Both the position numbers and the translations under genes were made by a program. 38,319 bases of DNA from Patescibacteria group bacterium. GTDB lineage: Bacteria > Patescibacteriota > Microgenomatia > Woykebacterales > 2-01-FULL-43-14. The notes under the pieces were generated by a model that was not told where the DNA came from, did no database searches, and saw nothing but the letters and a program-made list of their open reading frames with translations. Shown here one piece after another: positions 9,864 to 17,277 of the stretch. Each line of letters begins with the position of its first letter. The stretch's first letter is position 1. The stretch covers positions 1-38,319 of the forward strand of contig JAMCZT010000008.1 in the NCBI GenBank assembly GCA_023485445.1, read 5' to 3'.

Positions 9864-11798
9864 TTGGTCAATTTTTCCTACTTCTTGAAGATAGGTAAAA
9901 AATACCAAGTTGCATTGGTTTTTTTTACAATCTTACTAATTTCGATTACTTTGGCTTCTGCAAAGCAAATTTTTGCCGCGGATAAGTTTTCTGTTTCTTA
10001 TGACGTAATCTATAACGTAGAAGAGAATAACAATACCCAGGTAACCCAAAACGTTCGCCTTACCAATCAAACGCGTAATTTTTACGCCACGGAATATACC
10101 CTGAGTATCGGTTCAACGAAGATAAAGGATGTCTCAGCTTCCGATAACGGGGGAAATATCGCGCCTGAAGTCAGCACCAAAGAAAATTCGACTGATATTA
10201 AGTTAAAATTTAACGATAAGGTGATTGGCCAAGGACGAGTCTTAAATTTCAAACTTGTTTACATTGTAGAGGATGCCGCGATCAAAAACGGCCTGATTTG
10301 GGAAGTTAACGTTCCAAAACTAGCCTCCACGGGGGATATAGACACCTATAACCTCAAAATCAGGATCCCGAAAAACTTTGGCGACCTTCATTATATTTCT
10401 CCTGAACCAAAAGGAAAAGCAGATTCAGACAAGACGGAATATCTTTTTGATAAAGACCAACTCGCCAAAAGCGGAGTAGTGGCTGCTTTTGGCCCATATC
10501 AAGTTTTTGATTTTGAACTAAAGTATCATCTCGGAAACGATAGCCTTTTTAGCACCTTTTCCGACATTGCCCTTCCTCCCGATACAGAAACCCAGCAAGT
10601 TTATTTTAGTCAGATTGACCCGCTTCCAGAAAAATTCTTTACCGACGACGATGGCAACTACATGGCAAAGTATAAAGTTAATCGAGGGGAAAAGCTTAAT
10701 ATTACCGTCAAAGGTTCGGTGAGAATTATTGGGAACGACAAGTACTTTAACGCAAAAAAATGGACAAGGTCAGAACTAAATCAGTATTTAAAACCCGATA
10801 AATACTGGGAATCAAATGACCCTACTATCGTTGCGAAAGCCAAAGAACTCAAGACCCCGGAAGCAATTTATAACTACGTCGCGACTACTTTAAAGTATGG
10901 CTACGAACGGGTAAAAGACCCAAATTTGGAAAGAATGGGAGCCCTAACCGCCCTTAATAATCCAGATCAGGCTATTTGCATGGAGTACACCGACCTTTTC
11001 ATCACTCTCTCTCGGGCCGCTGGCATTCCCGCCAGAGAGCTTGATGGGTTCGCTTATACCGAAAACAAAAAATTGAGACCGACAACAATCGGCGGAAAAG
11101 AAAACAGTGATGTCCTCCACGCCTGGCCTCAATATTATGACTTCGAAAAAAGTCGCTGGGTCTCTATCGATCCAACCTGGGGATCAACAACGGGAGGAAT
11201 CGATTATTTCCATAAGCTTGACACAAATCACTTTGTCTTCGCGATTAAGGGTATCTCTTCTAACCAACCACACCCTGCTGGTAGCTATAAAATTGATCCC
11301 AGCAACCAAGGGGATGTCAAAGTTACCTTTGCCGGCAAGGATCCGAATGGCGAACCAAAGTTAGAAATTAGCGTAAAAAATACAGAAGTACCCGCGGGAT
11401 TCTCAACTAACGTCGAGGTCGACGTAAAAAATAATGGACCGAAAGCGTTGCAAAATGCTAAGTTAAACATCACTACCCAAGCGCTAGAACTTTTGAACGA
11501 GAAAAGTATTGAAATCGGAAATGTGTTGCCTTATGAAAATAAGATCATCACCCTTAAACTCCGAACGAAAGATCTTTTCCTAAACAAAGTAGACCCTCTT
11601 TATTTAGAAGTAAAAGGAACGGATGGAAGAAACCCCATCAGTAGCGCAGTCCTTAAACCGATCCAAATCAAGCCTTTTTTGATTTACGGTTTTTTCCCAT
11701 GGCTCGGATTATTCGCCCTCGCGGTAATGGCTTTTGCAGGACTACTGATTCTTTATAACAAACTTAAAAAGTCGTCAACTTCGAACCCTACTTCATAA
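9864..11798 (+). CDS. Secreted, membrane-anchored transglutaminase-like (TGc) domain protein
   Basis: 644 aa; N-terminal signal/TM; TGc triad ICMEYTDLF (Cys), DVLHAWPQYY (His), SIDPTWG (Asp); C-terminal TM. TTG start with SD GAGGAG. Confidence 0.85.
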   Translation: MVNFSYFLKIGKKYQVALVFFTILLISITLASAKQIFAADKFSVSYDVIYNVEENNNTQVTQNVRLTNQTRNFYATEYTLSIGSTKIKDVSASDNGGNIAPEVSTKENSTDIKLKFNDKVIGQGRVLNFKLVYIVEDAAIKNGLIWEVNVPKLASTGDIDTYNLKIRIPKNFGDLHYISPEPKGKADSDKTEYLFDKDQLAKSGVVAAFGPYQVFDFELKYHLGNDSLFSTFSDIALPPDTETQQVYFSQIDPLPEKFFTDDDGNYMAKYKVNRGEKLNITVKGSVRIIGNDKYFNAKKWTRSELNQYLKPDKYWESNDPTIVAKAKELKTPEAIYNYVATTLKYGYERVKDPNLERMGALTALNNPDQAICMEYTDLFITLSRAAGIPARELDGFAYTENKKLRPTTIGGKENSDVLHAWPQYYDFEKSRWVSIDPTWGSTTGGIDYFHKLDTNHFVFAIKGISSNQPHPAGSYKIDPSNQGDVKVTFAGKDPNGEPKLEISVKNTEVPAGFSTNVEVDVKNNGPKALQNAKLNITTQALELLNEKSIEIGNVLPYENKIITLKLRTKDLFLNKVDPLYLEVKGTDGRNPISSAVLKPIQIKPFLIYGFFPWLGLFALAVMAFAGLLILYNKLKKSSTSNPTS

Positions 11799-11831
11799 GC
11801 AACTTTGGTTTCCTTTTGGCCTCAAATTTAG

Positions 11832-11837
11832 TAAAAT
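11832..11837 (+). promoter_or_regulatory. Putative -10 (TAAAAT) of uvrC, leaderless spacing
   Basis: TAAAAT ends 6 nt before the ATG at 11844; -35 is weak. Confidence 0.4.
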
Positions 11838-11843
11838 AAGTTC

Positions 11844-13088
11844 ATGGATAGTCAAAATCTCCCCGACAAACCCGGGGTTTATCTCTTTAAGGACAAAAAT
11901 GGTAAAGTCATTTACGTGGGAAAGGCGGTTAACTTAAAAAACCGGGTCCGTTCGTATTTTCAAAATAACCTTTTGCCTAAAACAACTCTCTTGGTGTCAG
12001 AAATAAAACATATTGAGCATATCGAAGTACAGTCAGAAGTAGAAGCTCTTATTCTGGAAGCAAATCTCATTAAGAAATTCCGTCCTTATTATAATGTCCG
12101 TCTTAAAGACGATAAGGACTACTTGTATATAGAGATAACCAAAGAAACTTTTCCAAGGGTAATGACCGCTCGTTTACATGATTTAAGGGGAGCAAAAGTT
12201 CATTTCGGCCCTTTTCCAAATGGAACCGCTGTTCGACAAACCTTGAGGCTTCTCCGCAAACTTTTCCCTTACCGAAGCTGCCGTGATTTACAAAATCGCC
12301 CTTGTCTTTATTTCCATATCGGCCGCTGCCTCGGCCCCTGCCAAAAAAATTTTGATAAAAAGGAATATGAAAAGACGATTCGTCAGATAATCCTCTTTTT
12401 GAAAGGGGGAAAAGAAAAAATCGTTCAACAAATTACCCAAGAAATGAAACAAGCGGCTAAAAAATTGGACTTTGAAAAAGCCGTCAAGCTCCGCAATCAA
12501 TTAAGCGCAATTGAGTATGTGACCACTCAAACGAAAGTTATTTCAAATTATTTAGAGAATCCAAACTTAATGGAAGACTTACGCCATGAAGAGCTATCCC
12601 AGCTTAAGGAAATCCTTAAACTTGAAAGGTTGCCCCACAGAATTGAATGTTTCGATATCTCAAATATAGGTGGGGAAAATGCGACAGGGTCAATGGTAGT
12701 TTTTTCATCCGCCCAACCAAACAAAAAAGAATATCGGAGATTTAAAATAAAATCGGTACGGGGAATCGACGACTACGCGATGATGCGAGAGGTACTTAGC
12801 AGGAGGTTTAAAAATAGCTGGGCAAGTCCAAACCTAATCGTCGTCGATGGGGGAAAGGGCCAACTGAACGCAGCTCTCGAAATTTTAAATAAAGAAACTC
12901 TAACCACCCCCGTCATCAGTCTGGCTAAAAGGGAAGAAGAAATTTTTATTATGAATCGATCAGCTTCAATTAAGCTTCCTAAAGAATCTCCTGCCCTACA
13001 TCTCATCCAACGACTTCGTGACGAAGCCCACCGCTTTGCCCTTAATTATCACCGCAAACTGCGTACAAAATACTCCCTGTCAAAATGA
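11844..13088 (+). CDS. uvrC: UvrABC system protein C, compact form
   Basis: 414 aa; GIY-YIG (KPGVYLFKDKNGKVIYVGKA), UVR motif, RNaseH-like C-terminal nuclease (IECFDISNIGG...VVDGGKGQL...AHRFALNYHRKLR); terminates before the usual HhH2 region. Confidence 0.93.
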   Translation: MDSQNLPDKPGVYLFKDKNGKVIYVGKAVNLKNRVRSYFQNNLLPKTTLLVSEIKHIEHIEVQSEVEALILEANLIKKFRPYYNVRLKDDKDYLYIEITKETFPRVMTARLHDLRGAKVHFGPFPNGTAVRQTLRLLRKLFPYRSCRDLQNRPCLYFHIGRCLGPCQKNFDKKEYEKTIRQIILFLKGGKEKIVQQITQEMKQAAKKLDFEKAVKLRNQLSAIEYVTTQTKVISNYLENPNLMEDLRHEELSQLKEILKLERLPHRIECFDISNIGGENATGSMVVFSSAQPNKKEYRRFKIKSVRGIDDYAMMREVLSRRFKNSWASPNLIVVDGGKGQLNAALEILNKETLTTPVISLAKREEEIFIMNRSASIKLPKESPALHLIQRLRDEAHRFALNYHRKLRTKYSLSK

Positions 13089-13121
13089 AGAATAAAATTT
13101 TTAATTTAATTTTTTGCCCTA

Positions 13122-13151
13122 TTGACATGTCGTGTATTTCTAGTGCAAAAT
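13122..13151 (+). promoter_or_regulatory. Putative promoter of the cohesin/dockerin locus: TTGACA (13122-13127) - 18 nt - CAAAAT (13146-13151)
   Basis: Consensus -35 and 4/6 match -10, placed between the uvrC stop and the likely real ATG at 13172. Confidence 0.45.
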
Positions 13152-13171
13152 ATAAACAGGTAACCAACCAT

Positions 13172-14941
13172 ATGATATTAACCAACCTGTCAAAACATGA
13201 ACTTTTTATTGTTATTATAACTTTTCTTGTCGCTTTTTCTTTACCTTTTGCTGTGAATTTGGCTTTAAATCAAACAAGCGTTAGGATTAAAGCCACTTCT
13301 ACACCTACCTCTCTAACTCTTGCCAGTAGCGCTACTAGCGGGGCTACGATTAATATTGGCGACCCGATCGATGTGGCAATTTACCTTAATAACGTAAACG
13401 GCGTCGCTATTTCGGCAATCGATACGGTTGTAAAGTACAACCCCGCAGTGGTCGGAGTAGCCCCTTCAACACCAGTTACTTACGGAAATATCTTTGGGTC
13501 AGGCGCTCAGTTTTGTGGAACTACTTGCAGTGCTGCTCTAAACTCTGTTGATATGTCAGGGGGATCTGAAACAGGGAAGGTAATGATTAGCACTTTGGCC
13601 TGGGATAGTCTAGGAGGAGCAAGCCTAAGCGCCTATTCCGCGACCTCTTCGGCTCAAATTGCAACGGTTCGTTTTGTCGCCAAAGCTGCCACTACAAGTA
13701 GCAGTATTTTTCTAGATTTTAAAGGAACACCGACTGCAGATCCAAATGTAATTACTTGTAGCGATACTGACCCAGTCGTCGCCAATCGTTGTTCAACGAC
13801 GGACTCAAATGTCGTTAAACAACTTTCCGCAGGTGAAACATCTGCAGATGCCGATACCTTAACCAAAGTAACTAACATTTCATTTGCCGTAACCAGCCCT
13901 ACTCCTGCCACATTCTCTAGTGTCTCACCGACATCAGGGCAAGTAGGAACTCCAGTAACAATTACCGGAACAAATCTAGGTACTAGCGGTACTATTTCTT
14001 TTAATGGTGTCCTCGGGACGGCGACCTCATGGAATGATACGAATATAGTGTTAAATGTCCCGAACAATGCCACTTCAGGTACAATTACAATTCAAACAGT
14101 CAATGGAACAATCACGACAACTAGCTTCTCTGTCGTTGCTGCGCCACCGACAATTTCCAACTTTTCGCCAACATCAGGATTGGTAGGTGCCTCAGTCACA
14201 GTTACTGGAACCAATTTTGGTTCAACAAGTACCGGCGCTCAAGTTCTTTTCAACGGCACGGTTGCCAATTCTATAACTTCATGGAACAGCACGACCATCG
14301 TCGCAACAGTACCTAATGGCGCAACAACAGGTAAGATCTCTGTTACTTTACCAGCTGGAAGTGCCACTAGCGTAACAGATTTTACAGTAAATCCTCCAGC
14401 GTTGGTCGATAACACTCCACCAGCCATCACAAATGTGGCAATCAGTAACGTCACAATCTCAGGTGCAACTATTACTTGGGTAACCGACAAATCATCAACA
14501 TCCTTAGTTGAATACGGAACCACTGCCGCGTATGGTTCTTCTTCGAATGGGGATAGTGGCATTTCGCATTCTGTTAATTTAACTAATTTAACCGCGGGGA
14601 CGACTTATCATTTCCGAGTCAGGAGCAACGATGGAAATGGTCATGAGGCGATTGAAAATGATAATTACTTTACAACATTAACACCAACTCCAGCGCCAAC
14701 ACCAACCCCGGAACCAACTCCAGCGCCAACACCGGCCCCGGAACCAACTCAAAACAACACACCAGCCCCCACAAAGCCAACTTCTGACCTGAACAAGGAT
14801 GGTAAAGTTAATGTCTTTGATCTGTCGATCTTATTAAGAAAGTGGAACAGAACTAGTGACGTGGCTGATGTAGACTTAAACAGTGACGGTAAAGTGAACG
14901 TATTTGACCTTTCAATTTTACTCAGAAGCTGGAACAGATAA
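13172..14941 (+). CDS. Adaptor scaffoldin: signal peptide + cohesin-like + 2x IPT/TIG + FN3 + Pro/Thr linker + C-terminal dockerin
   Basis: ORF opens at 13085, but the ATG at 13172 (MILTNLSKHELFIVIITFLVAFSLPFAVNLAL) gives a normal signal peptide. Cohesin-like TSLTLASSATSGATINIGDPIDVAIYLNNVNGVAISAIDTVVKYNPAVV; IPT repeats FSSVSPTSGQVGTPVTITGTNLG and ISNFSPTSGLVGASVTVTGTNFG; dockerin DLNKDGKVNVFDLSILLRKWN / DLNSDGKVNVFDLSILLRSWN. Confidence 0.85.
   Translation: MILTNLSKHELFIVIITFLVAFSLPFAVNLALNQTSVRIKATSTPTSLTLASSATSGATINIGDPIDVAIYLNNVNGVAISAIDTVVKYNPAVVGVAPSTPVTYGNIFGSGAQFCGTTCSAALNSVDMSGGSETGKVMISTLAWDSLGGASLSAYSATSSAQIATVRFVAKAATTSSSIFLDFKGTPTADPNVITCSDTDPVVANRCSTTDSNVVKQLSAGETSADADTLTKVTNISFAVTSPTPATFSSVSPTSGQVGTPVTITGTNLGTSGTISFNGVLGTATSWNDTNIVLNVPNNATSGTITIQTVNGTITTTSFSVVAAPPTISNFSPTSGLVGASVTVTGTNFGSTSTGAQVLFNGTVANSITSWNSTTIVATVPNGATTGKISVTLPAGSATSVTDFTVNPPALVDNTPPAITNVAISNVTISGATITWVTDKSSTSLVEYGTTAAYGSSSNGDSGISHSVNLTNLTAGTTYHFRVRSNDGNGHEAIENDNYFTTLTPTPAPTPTPEPTPAPTPAPEPTQNNTPAPTKPTSDLNKDGKVNVFDLSILLRKWNRTSDVADVDLNSDGKVNVFDLSILLRSWNR
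14683..14750 (+). repeat. 30-bp tandem repeat (about 2.3 copies) encoding a TPAPTPTPEP-type linker
   Basis: ACCAACTCCAGCGCCAACACC(AA/GG)CCCCGGA at 14683-14712 and 14713-14742, partial third copy. Confidence 0.9.
14786..14938 (+). other. Dockerin module of the adaptor scaffoldin (two F-hand Ca2+ loops)
   Basis: Two D-x-N-x-D-G-x-V-N-x-x-D loops, near-identical repeats. Confidence 0.9.
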
Positions 14942-14972
14942 TTTTTAATCTATAATAAAAGGAGTACTTCCA

Positions 14973-16151
14973 ATGTTTAACAAAAAAGTAATTAGTATTT
15001 TTAGTTTATCTTTTTTAGGTCTTCTTCTTTACACTAAACCAGCTTTTGCGGCTACCTTATCTCTCTCTCCGGGCAGCGGAAATATCAACCAGGGAAGTAC
15101 TCTAAATGTCCAAGTAAAGTTAAACGCAGGTGGAGATGCCGTAAACGCGGTTTCCGCCTTTTTGACTTATTCAGCAGATAAACTTGATGTCGCTTATGTC
15201 AGTTACAGTTCATCTGCTTTTGGAATTGAAGCTGAAAACACTTATGGAGGAGGGAGCATTAGAATATCACGGGGAAGCGTAAGTCCGATAAGCGGAAACG
15301 CAACGGTAGCCACAATTGGTTTTAGAGGAAAGACACTAGGAAATGCATCTGTTTCGTTTGCGGCCGGTTCCGCGGCCCCTCGTGCCTCTGACAGCTCTGA
15401 TTCGCTTAGTTTAGCTGGTAGTGGCGGTGGGAGTTATAGTGTGGTAGAAGCTCCGCCGGAACCACCAAAAGACACTACTGCTCCTAAAATCTCGGGAATT
15501 TCCGTTGTAGATACTTCCACAACCAGTGCAACAATTACCTGGAAAACGGATGAAAAAGCAGATTCTTATATCGAGTATGGTTTAGAAAAGGATAAATATT
15601 TCCTAAATGTCTCTAACGGCGATTTAGTAACGGAACATTCATTAAAATTGGAAGGACCAGTCTTAGTGGCGGGAACTAAATTTCATTATCGAATAAAGTC
15701 AAAAGACGCTGCGGGAAACCAAGTGGTTGGAGATGACGGAGTTTTTCAGCTAAAAGGATTCAAAGTAATCGTAAAGGCTGTAGACAACAATAATAAACCT
15801 TTAGTTGGTATAAAGGTATTACTTTATAGTGATCCGTTAGAAGCAGTAACCAACTCAAAAGGAGAGGCTAGTTTTGATAATGTCGCTCCCGGAAAACACT
15901 TGGTGCTAATCAAATCAAATAATGCTGAAAAAACAAACGAAATAACAGTAACTGCGTCATCCGTTCCACAAGTTACTACGATAAACGTAGGAGCGCCACT
16001 TATCGAATCGTCACAACAAGGGAATATTTTCAGCAATCTTGCGGTTTATGCTGTAGTTATCGTCCTTGGAATTATTATCGGAGTTCTTTACTACTTCTTA
16101 AAAATTAAGAGGAAAACTCCTAGTAACACTAGTAATTCTTCTAGTTATTAA
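14973..16151 (+). CDS. Membrane-anchored cohesin protein (anchoring scaffoldin): signal peptide + cohesin + FN3 + carboxypeptidase-regulatory/PEGA-like + C-terminal TM
   Basis: 392 aa; LSLSPGSGNINQGSTLNVQVKLNAGGDAVNAVSAFLTYSADKLDVAYVSY...GNATVATIGFRGK is cohesin-like; C-terminal LAVYAVVIVLGIIIGVLYYFLKIKRK is a TM plus basic stop-transfer; SD AAGGAG. Confidence 0.85.
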   Translation: MFNKKVISIFSLSFLGLLLYTKPAFAATLSLSPGSGNINQGSTLNVQVKLNAGGDAVNAVSAFLTYSADKLDVAYVSYSSSAFGIEAENTYGGGSIRISRGSVSPISGNATVATIGFRGKTLGNASVSFAAGSAAPRASDSSDSLSLAGSGGGSYSVVEAPPEPPKDTTAPKISGISVVDTSTTSATITWKTDEKADSYIEYGLEKDKYFLNVSNGDLVTEHSLKLEGPVLVAGTKFHYRIKSKDAAGNQVVGDDGVFQLKGFKVIVKAVDNNNKPLVGIKVLLYSDPLEAVTNSKGEASFDNVAPGKHLVLIKSNNAEKTNEITVTASSVPQVTTINVGAPLIESSQQGNIFSNLAVYAVVIVLGIIIGVLYYFLKIKRKTPSNTSNSSSY

Positions 16152-16197
16152 CATAGCTACTAAATAGACAGAGCTAGTAATCTAATTTGCATTTTGC

Positions 16198-16233
16198 TTA
16201 AGACCCTGTCCCTGACCAGGGACAGGGTCTTAA
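16198..16233 (+). terminator. Long perfect hairpin between anchoring scaffoldin and cargo genes (terminator or REP-like palindrome)
   Basis: 17-bp arms TTAAGACCCTGTCCCTG / CAGGGACAGGGTCTTAA separated by 2 nt; no U-tract. Confidence 0.6.
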
Positions 16234-16247
16234 ATCTAAGGATTTAG

Positions 16248-17273
16248 ATGAAAAGGAAGTTTATATTCATTTCGTTAATAATATGTTTTTTTGCCAGTTA
16301 TTTTTTGTACTGTAAAAATGTATCAAATGAATTTGGCAAAGTTAAAGAAGTTAAAGCTCAAACCGCCCCGGTTGATTATAACGATGTGATTTTCCTCCAT
16401 CATTCAACAGGTCAGGGATTGATCGATGGCGGAAATGTAAGAAAACTTTTGACGGATTTAGGTTACCAATTTTGGGATCACGGCTATAATTCTCAAGGCC
16501 TTACCTTACCAAACGGTACTTCAGCTGGTTATAATTATAATATTCCAAATGATAATACTGACCCGATCGGACTCGTCACCACATTTGAACTACCTTTCGA
16601 CGCATCTTCTCCCGCACATCCAAGTCAACCAACTAATGCTCTGTCCGGATTATTGCGGCACAAAGTAATCGCTTTCAAGTCGTGCTTTCCAGCGAGTGCC
16701 ATTTACAACGATGCGATGCTAAACCAGTATAAAGATTATTACCTTCGAATCAGAAATGTAACCGATAAGTACCGAGACCATATTTTCATTGCTTTTTCCA
16801 CCCCACCCCTTCACCCCTCAAGTACCGATTCTCAACAAGCTACCAGGGCTCGAGCTTTCGCTAATTGGCTAAAATCTCCCGAGTATCTTGACGGACACCC
16901 AAACCTTTTTGCTTTTGATTTCTTTGATTTACTAGCCGCGCCTGCAGACGCGACCACTGAAGCCAATATGCTTCGCGCCGAATATCGACCTCCCTATGTT
17001 GATTCCCACCCAAACGCCTTAGCCAATCAAACCATCGGCCCAATTTTTGTAAATTTTATAGACAACGCCGCTAAAAGTTACAATCCAAACTCCTGGCCAA
17101 TCAAATCTTTGCTTGGTGATTTAAACGGTGACAATGTTGTTAACAAGGTTGATGTTGACGAACTTCTCAACAACTGGGGGTATTTCCCTCGAAACGTTAA
17201 AGCTGACACAGATATCAACGGAGTGGTTAATGGAGTAGATTTTGCCTTAGTTATTAAAGATTGGGGCAGATAA
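16248..17273 (+). CDS. Secreted SGNH-hydrolase-like protein with C-terminal dockerin
   Basis: 341 aa; signal peptide ending KEVKAQT; VIFLHHSTGQGL, AFKSCFPAS, DSHPNALANQTIGPIF (possible D-x-x-H-type block); dockerin DLNGDNVVNKVDVDELLNNWG / DTDINGVVNGVDFALVIKDWG. Confidence 0.7.
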   Translation: MKRKFIFISLIICFFASYFLYCKNVSNEFGKVKEVKAQTAPVDYNDVIFLHHSTGQGLIDGGNVRKLLTDLGYQFWDHGYNSQGLTLPNGTSAGYNYNIPNDNTDPIGLVTTFELPFDASSPAHPSQPTNALSGLLRHKVIAFKSCFPASAIYNDAMLNQYKDYYLRIRNVTDKYRDHIFIAFSTPPLHPSSTDSQQATRARAFANWLKSPEYLDGHPNLFAFDFFDLLAAPADATTEANMLRAEYRPPYVDSHPNALANQTIGPIFVNFIDNAAKSYNPNSWPIKSLLGDLNGDNVVNKVDVDELLNNWGYFPRNVKADTDINGVVNGVDFALVIKDWGR

Positions 17274-17277
17274 CTCA

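Noticed and set aside
13654-14073. 139-aa minus-strand ORF
   Set aside because: Antisense to the adaptor scaffoldin; Val/Ala/Thr-rich composition mirrors the Thr/Ser-rich coding strand.
14683-14750. Possible CRISPR-like or regulatory repeat
   Set aside because: In-frame tandem repeat encoding a Pro/Thr linker; no spacers, no cas genes in the window.
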